A DNA stretch of 64,000 nucleotides, from NCBI GenBank assembly GCA_964539785.1, contig CAZIJQ010000004.1, positions 34,311 through 98,310 of the forward strand, in the 5' to 3' direction. The DNA comes from JABMPO01 sp964539785 (GTDB taxonomy: Bacteria; Fidelibacterota; Marinisomatia; Marinisomatales; TCS56). The notes under the pieces are model-generated. The model made no database searches and was not told where the DNA came from. It worked only from the letters and a program-made list of their open reading frames with translations. Positions 1-8,909 of this stretch are shown piece by piece (positions within the stretch are counted from its first letter, which is position 1; every line of letters begins with the position of its first letter). The position numbers and the translations under genes are program-made.

Positions 1-788
1 TCAACTCCGCGAATTGTCCTGATAAAATCGGTAAATCCATCCACGTCCGATCGGGTAGCCGAACATCGGTCCAGCATCGCCTGATCAATCTTAAACCAGG
101 CCAGTTCACCATTAAAATCAAAATTAATATCGTTCAGAATCGCCCCTAAAAGTTTCACTCTGGCAATTGAGCTGGATTCATAAACTTGCTGATAAATATC
201 GTGCGGCTTGATGCCCGCATTAATACACTCAATTGCAATAGCATGGCAACGTTGATTGGTATTGCTATAACGAAATGATCCCGTGTCGGTCAATATTGCC
301 GTGTAAATACCTTCAGCAATAGCCAGGGGTAATTGGCCCTGATAAATTGTTTTAAAGAAATCATACAACATTTCACCGGTTGCGGCGGCCTTCAGATCGA
401 TTAAATCATAAGTAAAATTACCATTGCTGGTATGAATATGATGATCAATGTTAAGCGTTTTAATTCCATTGGTTTTCAACTGTTCACCAATCCCACGCAA
501 ACGGCTAAAATCACCAATATCAAAAACAATGGCCAGATCCGCTCCGGCAATCCACTCAGCATGTTTTGTTTTGCTGTACAAACTGTAATCTTTAGCGTGC
601 TGGAAAAAACCATATTCATAGGGTAATTCCGATGTACATAAAATGCGACTGTCTTTTCCAATATCCTGCAGATAATACTGCATTGCGCTGGCACAACCAA
701 TACCATCGCCATCAGGATTTTCGTGCGTAGTCAATAAAATGCGATCAGCATTTGCTATCATTTGCTGAACAAATTTCCAATCAATCAT
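1..788 (-). CDS. DHH-family phosphoesterase, NrnA-like (3' end cut by window)
   Basis: Reading the minus strand from an ATG at 788 gives an open frame of 262 codons that runs off the left edge. The N-terminus has the DHH-superfamily signature HENPDGDG (about residues 22-29). It is followed by a D in VFDIGD, the motif NIDHHIHTSNG that names the family, and AILTDTGSFRYS. This order matches bifunctional oligoribonuclease/PAP phosphatases (NrnA/NrnA-like), which degrade nanoRNA and 3',5'-phosphoadenosine phosphate. The DHHA1 C-terminal domain should lie outside the window. The gene starts about 108 bp after the PduO gene and probably shares its transcript. The assignment to the DHH family is firm; which substrate it prefers cannot be told. 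Confidence 0.88.
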   Translation of the reverse strand, partial: MIDWKFVQQMIANADRILLTTHENPDGDGIGCASAMQYYLQDIGKDSRILCTSELPYEYGFFQHAKDYSLYSKTKHAEWIAGADLAIVFDIGDFSRLRGIGEQLKTNGIKTLNIDHHIHTSNGNFTYDLIDLKAAATGEMLYDFFKTIYQGQLPLAIAEGIYTAILTDTGSFRYSNTNQRCHAIAIECINAGIKPHDIYQQVYESSSIARVKLLGAILNDINFDFNGELAWFKIDQAMLDRCSATRSDVDGFTDFIRTIRGV

Positions 789-790
789 AT

Positions 791-859
791 TTAATAGACC
801 CAATAGGTACGGTTATACTGCATTTTTTCCAATTGTCCAAATTTCCGATATCCAAGCAT
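791..859 (-). CDS. possible 22-residue leader peptide upstream of the DHH gene
   Basis: Between the PduO stop (897) and the DHH start (788) the minus strand holds an ATG-initiated frame of 22 codons ending 2 bp before the next gene's ATG. The peptide is rich in Tyr, Gly and Lys and ends NRTYWVY. The frame stays open upstream of the ATG almost to the PduO stop. No clear Shine-Dalgarno was seen. It may be chance, a leader peptide coupled to the DHH gene, or a gene remnant. Confidence 0.15.
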   Translation of the reverse strand: MLGYRKFGQLEKMQYNRTYWVY

Positions 860-896
860 ATCATATTCAAACCAGAGGTAAACAACTGGCCTTTAA

Positions 897-1439
897 TTAA
901 GAATGTTCCCAAAATGATTCCTTCACATCATTTTCCAATCCTATAAAGCGAGCCAGCACAAACAAATAGTCTGAAAGGCGATTGAGATAGCACAGGATAT
1001 TAGGGTTGATGAGTTGAGATTGGGAAAGTTCAACAATCTGTGATTCTACCCGTCGGCAAATCGTACGTGCTACATGCAAACGTGCTGAAAACTCGTTTCC
1101 ACCCGGAAGAATGAATTCCTTCAGCGGGGGAAGCTGTTCGTTCATAACTGTGATACGTGATTCCAGGAAAGAAATATTGTCCTGAGTAATCAATATGGGC
1201 GGTTTAGCTGGAATACTTAATTCACCGCTAAGATTCATTAAAGTGTTCTGGATGAACTCTAATTCGGTTCCGACTGATCCTGGTTCTGCAGCAACGGCGG
1301 AAAGCCCAATTTGAGAATTCAATTCATCCACTCCACCTAGACATCGGATTCGTATATCATCCTTACCGGTCTTGGTCCCATCGCCCAATCGGGTCTGTCC
1401 TTTATCCCCTGTTTTGGTTGTCACTTTATTGACCCGCAT
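897..1439 (-). CDS. PduO-type ATP:cob(I)alamin adenosyltransferase
   Basis: This 180-residue protein transfers adenosyl from ATP to cob(I)alamin to make adenosylcobalamin. It has the family hallmarks in order: the ATP-binding TKTGDKGQT near the N-terminus, GGVDELNSQIG, FILPGGNEFSARLHVARTICRR and the C-terminal LNRLSDYLFVLAR. The start at 1439 (MRVNKV) is preferred because it forms a TAATG overlap with the nhaD stop. An in-frame ATG five codons earlier (1454) would sit inside nhaD. The gene therefore looks translationally coupled to nhaD. No B12-dependent enzyme is visible in the window. Confidence 0.93.
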   Translation of the reverse strand: MRVNKVTTKTGDKGQTRLGDGTKTGKDDIRIRCLGGVDELNSQIGLSAVAAEPGSVGTELEFIQNTLMNLSGELSIPAKPPILITQDNISFLESRITVMNEQLPPLKEFILPGGNEFSARLHVARTICRRVESQIVELSQSQLINPNILCYLNRLSDYLFVLARFIGLENDVKESFWEHS

Positions 1440-2926
1440 TAAAAATATATCCAACTGATAATAACAAATATGGGGATCAGGATCGGCAGAGAATACTTGA
1501 TCATGTAGCCAAAAAAGCTGGGCATGTTGATACCAGCCTCTTCTGATATCGACTTTACCATAAAATTAGGCGCATTACCAATATAGGTATTGGCTCCCAT
1601 AAAAACGGCTCCCATGGAAATGGCCAATAATGTTTGACTCATGGGACCCATCAATTGAATCGCATCACCACCAGCAGTATTAAAAAACACCAGATAGGTA
1701 GGAGCATTATCAAGAAAACTGGATAGTATTCCTGTGGCCCAGAAATACATATAATTCACCGGATTCCCATAACCATCGGAAACGGAATTAATTACACTAC
1801 TCATACTACCATTGGCACCTGCTTTTAAAATGGCAATAGCCGGGATGATTGTAACAAAGATTCCAGCAAACAGCTTGGCAACTTCCATGATCGGAAACCA
1901 GGAATACTCATTTGCCTTACGAACCACCATTGGTGTCAGCTTCCAACTGGTAATTGTCAGACCGATTAATAAGAAATCACGAACCAGGTTTTGCAATTCA
2001 ACTTCCACATGATGAATACTGAATGACACACCGGAATGCCAGAATCCACTTAGCAATACTGATCCAATAACACCAAGTAATAACAGCAGATTAAATTTTC
2101 CTTCCAACCCAATTTTCACTCCTGTTGCCTGTGATTCCCGTTGCATTTCAATCGGCATTTTTTCCATATTGTAAAAATAACTGTCGATCATAAAAAAGAG
2201 CGCTAGCAATATTGCAACCGCTGTCAGCATTGGAAAAAACATATTTGTGGTCGTCCAGAAAAAGTCTACCCCTTTCAGAAATCCCAAAAACAGCGGCGGA
2301 TCACCAAGAGGTGTTAACGATCCACCAATATTCGCCACCAGGAAAATGAAAAATACGATTATATGCACATTCTTCTGACGCCATTTATTTGCCCTGATCA
2401 ACGGCCTGATTAATAACATAGCCGCGCCGGTGGTTCCCATCCAACTGGCCAGGATTGTACCCAATAATATTATTCCGGTATTTACGATGGGCGATCCCTG
2501 TAATTTACCGGTAACACGCACACCACCGGAGATGGTAAATAATGCCAACAACAAAATGATGAAAGGGAAATACTCAAGCAGGGACACATGCAGGAGTTCA
2601 TAAATGGTAATCGATAATCCCTGAAATAATATAAAGGGAATAATCAGAATTGCCGCCCAGAAAGCAGAAATTTTACCAAAATGATGATGCCAAAAATGCG
2701 GCGCTACTAAGGGAAATACTGCAATTGATAATAATATGCCAATAAAAGGAATCGCCCAGATTATTGAAAGATCGGTCCCGTCAACGTGGGGAGCAGCATG
2801 ATGGTTATCAGTCGTATGAACGGATTCGTCCGGATGAGTCGCCGTTTGGGTTTCGGCAGATAAAACCAGTGGACTGCCAATTATTCCCAAAATCAGGAAA
2901 AGCGTAAATATTCGTTTCAGTTTCAT
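1439..2926 (-). CDS. nhaD: NhaD-type Na+/H+ antiporter
   Basis: This inner-membrane protein of about 495 residues exchanges Na+ (or Li+) for protons. It starts with a signal-like segment (MKLKRIFTLFLILGIIGSP) and a His/Asp-rich periplasmic stretch, followed by many hydrophobic segments. Family motifs include LGTILASWMGTTGAAMLLIRP, NIGGSLTPLGDPPLFLGFLKG, and the C-terminal SFLDNAPTYLVFFN and GANTYIGNAPNFMVKSI. The start at 2926 gives a proper signal segment; an earlier ATG at 2974 adds 16 residues with no ribosome binding site. Its position next to Na+-NQR genes suggests a shared role in the sodium cycle. Confidence 0.92.
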   Translation of the reverse strand: MKLKRIFTLFLILGIIGSPLVLSAETQTATHPDESVHTTDNHHAAPHVDGTDLSIIWAIPFIGILLSIAVFPLVAPHFWHHHFGKISAFWAAILIIPFILFQGLSITIYELLHVSLLEYFPFIILLLALFTISGGVRVTGKLQGSPIVNTGIILLGTILASWMGTTGAAMLLIRPLIRANKWRQKNVHIIVFFIFLVANIGGSLTPLGDPPLFLGFLKGVDFFWTTTNMFFPMLTAVAILLALFFMIDSYFYNMEKMPIEMQRESQATGVKIGLEGKFNLLLLLGVIGSVLLSGFWHSGVSFSIHHVEVELQNLVRDFLLIGLTITSWKLTPMVVRKANEYSWFPIMEVAKLFAGIFVTIIPAIAILKAGANGSMSSVINSVSDGYGNPVNYMYFWATGILSSFLDNAPTYLVFFNTAGGDAIQLMGPMSQTLLAISMGAVFMGANTYIGNAPNFMVKSISEEAGINMPSFFGYMIKYSLPILIPIFVIISWIYF

Positions 2927-3141
2927 TATCCGTTGACCAAATAAAATTGTTATTTCTCTTGTTCTAACAAACATTGAAAGTACAAAAATTAGGCTGTTCG
3001 AAGGTAGTTAAATCAGGTTGTTAATTCCAGAAAATAGCATCAGGAAATCAGTACAATTATTTGAACTGTCAGCCACCTGACATTATCACTGATAATCCGG
3101 ATTTATTGGAACCGGGCAATAAATATTTTGTAATTTCAGAC

Positions 3142-3324
3142 ATGCAGTTACTACTTACAATTGCGATTCTGGGACTGGCAATAGCTGGTTTAGCCATTGG
3201 TGTGATTTTTAAACGTGAACAGATTTCCGGTCATTGTGGCGGTGGTCAGAGAATTACTGTAAAAGGGGAAGTTTTAACCTGTCCCACCTGTGAAGGTGAT
3301 ACGGATAATTGCCAGAATAAATAG
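3142..3324 (+). CDS. nqrM: NqrM-like Na+-NQR maturation protein (DUF539)
   Basis: This 60-residue protein has one N-terminal membrane helix followed by a KREQISGHCGG motif and four cysteines at 32, 47, 50 and 57 (CGG, CPTC and a last single Cys). The layout, with a helix ending in AIGVIF and a basic stretch before CGG, matches NqrM, a small membrane protein needed to insert the Fe site between NqrD and NqrE. The ATG at 3142 is chosen because it places the helix at the N-terminus; a TTG at 3061 would add a hydrophilic 27-residue tail. It is transcribed away from nhaD and converges on the nqr operon, so it is near nqrABCDEF but not in it. Confidence 0.85.
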   Translation: MQLLLTIAILGLAIAGLAIGVIFKREQISGHCGGGQRITVKGEVLTCPTCEGDTDNCQNK

Positions 3325-3443
3325 TTTTATCGCTGTGGCACTGAGTACACAGTGACTTTTTAAAATATAATTGACGATAAAGTACCTACCAAGAGTCATT
3401 TTGAAAAGTTTTAAGTTCTTAGTTCTTGCTCCTCGGCACCCCT

Positions 3444-3499
3444 GCTCTCCGCTCTTTGCTCCAAGCTCCACGCTCTCCGCTCTTTGCTCTCCGCTTCCC
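3444..3499. repeat. eight-unit 7-bp tandem repeat, GCTC plus three variable bases
   Basis: On the plus strand, eight consecutive 7-mers follow without a gap: GCTCTCC, GCTCTTT, GCTCCAA, GCTCCAC, GCTCTCC, GCTCTTT, GCTCTCC, GCTTCCC. The first four bases are constant, except for one T for C change in the last unit, and the last three bases vary. A lone GCTCCTC unit lies at 3428-3434. The array sits directly after the apbE stop (3501), in the 3' region of the nqr operon and between two converging genes. It does not form a hairpin, so it is not an ordinary Rho-independent terminator. Its function is unknown. Confidence 0.85.
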
Positions 3500-3500
3500 C

Positions 3501-4544
3501 CTACTTCTCCTCAACCTGCATGCCGGCACTTTTCACCGTCCGGAATTTGTCTTCACCTTCCCGCAGGATCAGCATTGCTTCAAAATCCGGCAACCTTTCG
3601 ATTAAATCCAAACCCTCATCCGGTCCTAAAACCATTAATGCGGTGGCAAGAGCGTCAGCCTGCATACAGAGGGGTGCAATAACGGTGGCTGAGGCAACGT
3701 TGGTTTCAACCGGGTAACCAGTACGGGGATCAAGTACGTGCGAATATAGTTTACCTTCAAATTTAAAATAATTACGATAATCTCCGGAAGTAGCCAGGCC
3801 GCGATCAGTGATTTCTGTTATTCCCCGTAATTCCCGCCCCGGAATTGCATCCAATCGCGGAGTATCAATTCCAATCCGCCAGGGATGTTGCTGTGAATTA
3901 AGTCCCTTGCAGTAGACTTCACCGCCAATTTCAACCAGATAATCAGTAAATCCCTCTTGCTGCAACAGCCCAGCCACTTCATCGATGCCATAACCTTTAG
4001 CAATTGCGTTCAAATCGATTGTAACCAGCGGATCCAGCTTCTGTAGATGATTATCAATTATCTTGATTTTATCAATACCAACAATACCAAGTACCGAATC
4101 AATCGCCACGGCTGAGGGCGGCCTGGGCAGATCCAGGTTATCCCAGGAACTGAATCCCCACAGTTGAATCAATGGATTTATGGTAATATCAAATGCCCTG
4201 CTGGTTATTTTTGAGATTTCAATTGCCTGCCGGACAACTTCAGCAAATCCGGTTGAAATCGGAAAAAGACTGTCAGAATAACTGCGGTTAAATCTCGAAA
4301 TCTCACTATTAGAGTCGTAAGTTGACATCTGGCGGTTAACTTCAACCAACAAACTGTCAATCGCTCCCGACAACCGTGATTCGTCAAGGGTTGCCTCCGA
4401 TTTCGCAATCAGCTTGATATTATAGGTCGTCCCCATGGTTAATCCCGATAGTGATAGCTCCCGGGGCTGTTTTTCACAACCAATTAATAACAGGGTAATA
4501 AACAAAGAGCCCAACGTCAGTTGAGCTCTTTTTAATATTATCAT
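3501..4544 (-). CDS. apbE: FAD:protein FMN transferase ApbE (lipoprotein)
   Basis: ApbE attaches FMN covalently to a Thr in NqrB and NqrC. The protein has a lipoprotein signal with LLIGC as lipobox, then LTMGTTYNI, the NAIAKGYGID segment, VEIGGEVYCKG, and the C-terminal RTGYPVE and MQADALATALMVLG motifs typical of the family. It is the last gene of the nqr operon, 11 bp after nqrF, which fits its role in maturing the complex. The ATG at 4544 is used; a GTG two codons earlier (4550) is equally open, and neither has a clear ribosome binding site. About 347 residues, the usual length. Confidence 0.95.
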   Translation of the reverse strand: MIILKRAQLTLGSLFITLLLIGCEKQPRELSLSGLTMGTTYNIKLIAKSEATLDESRLSGAIDSLLVEVNRQMSTYDSNSEISRFNRSYSDSLFPISTGFAEVVRQAIEISKITSRAFDITINPLIQLWGFSSWDNLDLPRPPSAVAIDSVLGIVGIDKIKIIDNHLQKLDPLVTIDLNAIAKGYGIDEVAGLLQQEGFTDYLVEIGGEVYCKGLNSQQHPWRIGIDTPRLDAIPGRELRGITEITDRGLATSGDYRNYFKFEGKLYSHVLDPRTGYPVETNVASATVIAPLCMQADALATALMVLGPDEGLDLIERLPDFEAMLILREGEDKFRTVKSAGMQVEEK

Positions 4545-4555
4545 TTTCACGGTGT

Positions 4556-5776
4556 TTAGAATTCGTCGTAGGCGATCATATCTTTATCCACTCCCTGATC
4601 ATACAGCATTTTATCAACAGCGCTGATCATCATTGGCGGGCCGCACATGTAGTATTCGATTTCGGTTGGGTCTTCATGCTTACCCAGGTATTCATCGTAC
4701 ACCACTTGATGAATAAATCCGGTGGGACCGGTCCAGTTATCTTCTGGCAGAGGTTCCGACAAAGCCACGTTATATTTGAAGTTGGGAAATTCCGCCGCAA
4801 TCGCTTTGAAATCCTCATCGTAAAACATTTCCCGCCGAGATCGGGCACCATACCAGAAAGTAACGGGACGGGTAGTACGTTTGGTGCTAAACAAATCGAA
4901 TATATGACTTCGCATGGGTGCCATTCCGGCACCGCCACCAACATACATCATTTCCCGTTCAGATTCTCTGGCGAAGAACTCACCGTAAGGCCCGGATACA
5001 AAAACCTTGTCACCCGGTTTCAAATTGAAAATGAACGAGGAAGCAATCCCCGGGGGAACATCCGGTAAATTGGGCGGCGGAGAGGCAATTCTCACATTGA
5101 GCATTACGATATTGCCTTCAGCGGGATGATTAGCCATGCTATATGCCCGGAACAATTCATCATCATTTTGAGCATGATATCGCCACATATTGTATTTATC
5201 CCAGTCGCCCCGATATTCCTCAGCGATATCAAATTCCTGGTAATCAAGTTCATATTTAGGAATATCAATCTGAATATAGCCGCCGGCTTTGAAATCGAGG
5301 TTTTCTCCAGCCGGTAATTCCAACACCAGTTCTTTGATAAATGTGGCAACATTATCATTGGACCGCACCGTGCATTCCCATTTCTTGATATTGAATATCT
5401 CATCGGGAATCTGAATTTTCATTTCCTGTTTCACTTTTACCTGACAGGCAAGGCGATAGTGATCTTTGGCTTCCGCCCGGTTAATATGCCCGGTTTCAGT
5501 TGGTAAAATATCGCCACCGCCATCGAGAACCTGGCATTTGCATTGGGCACAGGTTCCACCACCACCGCAAGCTGAGGGAATGAATATCTTATGACCGGCC
5601 AAGGCAGATAAAAGTGTCGCACCAGGACGAACCATGACACTTTTTTCCTCATCATCATTGATGAGTATTTTTACTTCTCCCTGGGGCAATAGCTTTTTTT
5701 CTGCCAGGTTCAGTAGTAGGACCAGCAGCATAATTACTCCGGTAAAAACAATGACTCCTGATATTGCGGTAATCAT
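4556..5776 (-). CDS. nqrF: Na+-NQR subunit F, NADH dehydrogenase subunit
   Basis: NqrF takes electrons from NADH through FAD to a 2Fe-2S cluster. The 406-residue protein has one N-terminal membrane helix (about 5-24). A ferredoxin domain follows with Cys70, Cys76, Cys79 ([12 protein letters not shown]) and Cys111 (RLACQV). The reductase domain has FAD-binding [13 protein letters not shown]-binding [15 protein letters not shown] and YYMCGPPMM, and ends AYDEF. Cluster cysteine spacing is that expected for NqrF. A strong GGAGG ribosome binding site lies 6 bp before the ATG. It is the sixth nqr gene in the usual A-F order. Confidence 0.98.
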   Translation of the reverse strand: MITAISGVIVFTGVIMLLVLLLNLAEKKLLPQGEVKILINDDEEKSVMVRPGATLLSALAGHKIFIPSACGGGGTCAQCKCQVLDGGGDILPTETGHINRAEAKDHYRLACQVKVKQEMKIQIPDEIFNIKKWECTVRSNDNVATFIKELVLELPAGENLDFKAGGYIQIDIPKYELDYQEFDIAEEYRGDWDKYNMWRYHAQNDDELFRAYSMANHPAEGNIVMLNVRIASPPPNLPDVPPGIASSFIFNLKPGDKVFVSGPYGEFFARESEREMMYVGGGAGMAPMRSHIFDLFSTKRTTRPVTFWYGARSRREMFYDEDFKAIAAEFPNFKYNVALSEPLPEDNWTGPTGFIHQVVYDEYLGKHEDPTEIEYYMCGPPMMISAVDKMLYDQGVDKDMIAYDEF

Positions 5777-5785
5777 AATCGCCTC

Positions 5786-6397
5786 CTATAAATCGATGCC
5801 TGAGAAGGCCATGAATGTCATTGATAGTAAGCCCGTCAGCAGCATGGTGATGCCCAATCCTCGCAAGGCTGGCGGAACATTGGAATAACGCAGCCGGTGT
5901 CGAATGGCCGCCATCGTTGTGATTGCCAGGAAAAATCCAATCCCGGAACCAAAACCAAATACTACCGATTCAGCGAGATTATAATTCCGCTCCACCAGAA
6001 ACAGGGAACCGCCCAGAATCGCACAATTAACGGCGATCAGGGGCAGAAAAATGCCCAAGCTAAGGTACAGGGCTGGAGCAAAACGATCCATTATCATTTC
6101 CACCAGTTGGACCATGGCGGCGATCGTGGCAATAAAAACAATGAAGTTCAGATAGCTTAAATCCAGGTCGGGCAATCCGGCCCAGCTTAAAGCACCTTCC
6201 CTGAGTAGATAAGTATGTAAGAACCAGTTAACGGGAGCAGTAATGGATAGTACAAAAACCACCGCCAGTCCCAGACCAATGGAAGTTTCTACTTTCTTGG
6301 AAATTGCCAGGAAGGAACACATCCCAAGGAAATAGGCCAGTAGGATGTTTTCCACAAAAATTGATTTTACGGCCAGACTTAAATAATGCTCCAACAT
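5786..6397 (-). CDS. nqrE: Na+-NQR subunit E
   Basis: This 203-residue integral membrane subunit forms, with NqrD, the pseudo-symmetric pair that binds an iron site and takes part in Na+ translocation. Hydrophobic segments fill the protein, and family motifs include the N-terminal [36 protein letters not shown] and the C-terminal [14 protein letters not shown]. The Cys in FLGMCSFLA and the one in AVNCAILGG are the expected iron ligands (family knowledge). An AGGAGG ribosome binding site overlaps the nqrD stop, so the two genes are probably translationally coupled. Confidence 0.97.
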   Translation of the reverse strand: MLEHYLSLAVKSIFVENILLAYFLGMCSFLAISKKVETSIGLGLAVVFVLSITAPVNWFLHTYLLREGALSWAGLPDLDLSYLNFIVFIATIAAMVQLVEMIMDRFAPALYLSLGIFLPLIAVNCAILGGSLFLVERNYNLAESVVFGFGSGIGFFLAITTMAAIRHRLRYSNVPPALRGLGITMLLTGLLSMTFMAFSGIDL

Positions 6398-6398
6398 A

Positions 6399-7028
6399 TC
6401 AGGCCTCCTCTTCCACTTTGGTGATCAGGCGTTGGACCCATATTATCAATCCAAGGATAATGAAGGCTCCTGGTGACAGCACCATCAGCCCCATGTTTTC
6501 ATAGCCAGCACTGTAAAAAGCATCCGGAATAATCTGCAAACCCATGAGGGTACCGCTGCCCAGTATTTCGCGGAAGAAAGAAACCGCAATCAAGATAATA
6601 CCATATCCCAGGGCATTGCCGACGCCATCCCAAAATGCTTTCCCAGGGGTATTTTGTAACGCAAACGCTTCCGCCCTGCCAAGTACAATACAATTGGTGA
6701 TAATCAGACCAACAAACACTGATAACTGCTTACTCATATCATAGGCATACGCCCGTAAAACCTGATCAGTAAGAATCACCAGCGATGCAATAACACTCAG
6801 CATGACGATAATTCTGACGCGGCCGGGAATATAATTCCGCATGGCGGAAATGATCGTATTTGACATTGCCAATACAAATATCACCGCCAGTGTCATCACG
6901 ATAGCAGTGTCCATTTTTACAGTCACCGCCAATGCTGAACAAATTCCGAGTACCTGAAAAGCAATCGGATTATTGCTCATTAGTGGATCTTTGAGAACCT
7001 GCTGTGATTTTTTACTTAATAAACCCAT
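6399..7028 (-). CDS. nqrD: Na+-NQR subunit D
   Basis: This membrane subunit of about 209 residues is the paralogue and partner of NqrE. Visible family motifs are [22 protein letters not shown] near the N-terminus, [16 protein letters not shown] and the C-terminal [14 protein letters not shown]. The Cys in GICSAL and in TNCIVLG match the iron-ligand positions known for the family. The ATG at 7028 is preferred because a GGAGG sequence stands 8 bp upstream; a TTG one codon earlier is not needed. Confidence 0.97.
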   Translation of the reverse strand: MGLLSKKSQQVLKDPLMSNNPIAFQVLGICSALAVTVKMDTAIVMTLAVIFVLAMSNTIISAMRNYIPGRVRIIVMLSVIASLVILTDQVLRAYAYDMSKQLSVFVGLIITNCIVLGRAEAFALQNTPGKAFWDGVGNALGYGIILIAVSFFREILGSGTLMGLQIIPDAFYSAGYENMGLMVLSPGAFIILGLIIWVQRLITKVEEEA

Positions 7029-7043
7029 CAAACTTTCCTCCGT

Positions 7044-7745
7044 TTAGTGCGCCTGTTTCAAGAACGGCAGGTAGTTATTCAAATCTTGTTTAATAAAAAT
7101 ATTCAATCCCTTGGTAGTCAGTGTTGCGCCAGAAATACCATCAACCTGATGGTAAGCATCCGCGCTGTTCTCATTTACAGCACCCTTAACTACCTGGATG
7201 CTGACCAGATCACCATTATCGTCAAATATCCGCTTACCCGAAAAATTAGCAGTAAACCATTCTTTTTCGATTTCACCGCCCAGGCCCGGGGTTTCACCGT
7301 GTTTATAAAAAGTGATCCCCATTACCGTATTACAATCGGATTCCAAGGCCAGGTAACCATAACAGGACGACCACAATCCTTTGCCGGAAATAGGCAGAGC
7401 AAAACCGGCCGTTGCACCGTCCAGTACTTTTTCATAAACAGGGTAGACCTCAACCATGGTTTTGGGATCAATCTGATCGGGACTGAGTCCAGCTATAACA
7501 TTTCCGTCTTTGTCCACCACAAAACTGCGGATATTGTCAGTAAATAATTGCTGAACTTCTTCCGCGTTCGCTTTTGAGCCTGAAATTCCGGTTATATTTA
7601 ATGATGCCAGGATATTCTTTTTGATATCCAATTCCTCATTCAATAACTGACGGTCTTTCAGGGATGTGGCTGCGGCTGAAAGCATGATTCCCAGGATTAT
7701 TGTCACTAAAGCAGTGAAACCAAGGGTATAACTGTTACTGCGCAT
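7044..7745 (-). CDS. nqrC: Na+-NQR subunit C (covalent FMN)
   Basis: NqrC carries a covalently bound FMN on the periplasmic side. The protein has one N-terminal membrane helix (NSYTLGFTALVTIILGIML), a soluble domain with GETPGLGGEI, and the flavinylation motif SGATLT with Thr at about residue 208 of this start, which ApbE modifies. The ATG at 7745 overlaps the nqrB stop by 11 bp and gives the N-terminus MRSNSYTLGF typical of the family; a TTG at 7784 would add 13 residues inside nqrB. About 233 residues. Confidence 0.95.
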   Translation of the reverse strand: MRSNSYTLGFTALVTIILGIMLSAAATSLKDRQLLNEELDIKKNILASLNITGISGSKANAEEVQQLFTDNIRSFVVDKDGNVIAGLSPDQIDPKTMVEVYPVYEKVLDGATAGFALPISGKGLWSSCYGYLALESDCNTVMGITFYKHGETPGLGGEIEKEWFTANFSGKRIFDDNGDLVSIQVVKGAVNENSADAYHQVDGISGATLTTKGLNIFIKQDLNNYLPFLKQAH

Positions 7746-8907
7746 AGCGGGCCACCCTTTTCTTAATATTTGCTTGAACGACAAAATAATCGATTAACGG
7801 TGCAAAAGCATTCATCAATAAAATTGCCAGCATCGTACCTTCCGGGTAGGCCGGATTTAATGATCGAACCACAACTGTGATTACTCCGATCATGATACCG
7901 TAGATCCAGCGGCCTATATTAGTATGGGCAGCCGTGACCGGATCGGTAGCCATAAAGGTTATCCCAAACATGAACCCACCCATGACCAGATGATAATGCG
8001 GTGGTAATGTCAGCATGGTATTGGTCGATGCGCCGCTCAATAAATTGGTTAAAAGTGCTGTACCCAGCAATCCCAAAACACCACCCACTATTATTCGCCA
8101 TGATCCGATTTTGGTAATTATCAGCAGAATTGCTCCCAAAAGAATGGCCAGGGCGCTGGTTTCACTAATTGAACCGGGCACCAACCCAATAAACATGTTC
8201 GACCAGGAATAATCGAACTGGGTCACGCCATCCAATAAAGCGCGGGCATTACCACCGGTTACCGATGCGGTTACTGCCAGCGGCGTCGCTCCGGTAAAGC
8301 CATCGGGCGCCAGACTCCAGACGCTGTCACCGGATATCTTCCCCGGGTAAGCGAAAAACAAGAACGCTCGGGACGTTAAAGCAGGATTGAAGATATTCAT
8401 CCCGGTACCACCAAAAACCATCTTGGCGATTATCATACCAAATGATGTAGCTACAACTACCTGCCAAAGCGGTATGGTGGGTGGAACAATCATTGGGATT
8501 AGTAGCCCGGTGACCAGAAAACCTTCATCGACTTCGTGCTTACGAACCACAGCAAATAGCACTTCCCAAACTCCCCCAGTAGCATAAGAAACAATTACGA
8601 TGGGCAGCATCACTTTGAGGCCAAACCATAAGTTAGCCAGTAGACTCCGTTCCAGCCCAAAAGCCAGGGCTTGCTGATAGCCAATATTGAACAACCCAAA
8701 GAAAAATGCCGGGAGTAAGGCAAATATCACGATCGTCATTACCCGCTTTAAATCAATGCTATCGCGAATAAATGGAGCCGTATCATTTTCTTTTTCAGTG
8801 TTGAATAGCAGGGTATCCAGCATTTCATAAATCGGATAAAACAGCTTCAGCGGTCCGTCCTTGAATGATGGTTCCACTTTTTCACTGAACTTTCTCAATA
8901 TTTTCAT
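7735..8907 (-). CDS. nqrB: Na+-NQR subunit B (covalent FMN)
   Basis: NqrB is a membrane subunit holding covalent FMN and riboflavin and forming part of the Na+ path. The 390-residue protein has a soluble N-terminus with FSEKVEPSF, then multiple membrane helices. Motifs include GTGMNIFNPALTSRAFLFFAYP and the flavinylation site GFTGATPLA with Thr208. The C-terminal part has YHLVMGGFMFGITFMATDPVTAAHTNIGRWIYG, truncated here for quoting to DPVTAAHTN. It sits 2 bp after nqrA. Length and motifs are normal. Confidence 0.97.
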   Translation of the reverse strand: MKILRKFSEKVEPSFKDGPLKLFYPIYEMLDTLLFNTEKENDTAPFIRDSIDLKRVMTIVIFALLPAFFFGLFNIGYQQALAFGLERSLLANLWFGLKVMLPIVIVSYATGGVWEVLFAVVRKHEVDEGFLVTGLLIPMIVPPTIPLWQVVVATSFGMIIAKMVFGGTGMNIFNPALTSRAFLFFAYPGKISGDSVWSLAPDGFTGATPLAVTASVTGGNARALLDGVTQFDYSWSNMFIGLVPGSISETSALAILLGAILLIITKIGSWRIIVGGVLGLLGTALLTNLLSGASTNTMLTLPPHYHLVMGGFMFGITFMATDPVTAAHTNIGRWIYGIMIGVITVVVRSLNPAYPEGTMLAILLMNAFAPLIDYFVVQANIKKRVARYAQ

Positions 8908-8909
8908 GA

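Noticed and set aside
3428..3499. CRISPR array
   Set aside because: The repeat unit is only 7 bp with 3 variable bases and there are no spacers or cas genes.
3371..3682. 103-codon plus-strand frame through the heptad array
   Set aside because: Its Pro/Ser/Leu-rich translation arises from the GCTC repeat and the antisense of apbE.
4676..5068. 130-codon plus-strand frame inside nqrF
   Set aside because: Antisense to nqrF, whose motifs fix the correct strand.
7047..7547. 166-codon plus-strand frame opposite nqrC
   Set aside because: It is antisense to nqrC, which has full family motifs, and its translation shows no known pattern.
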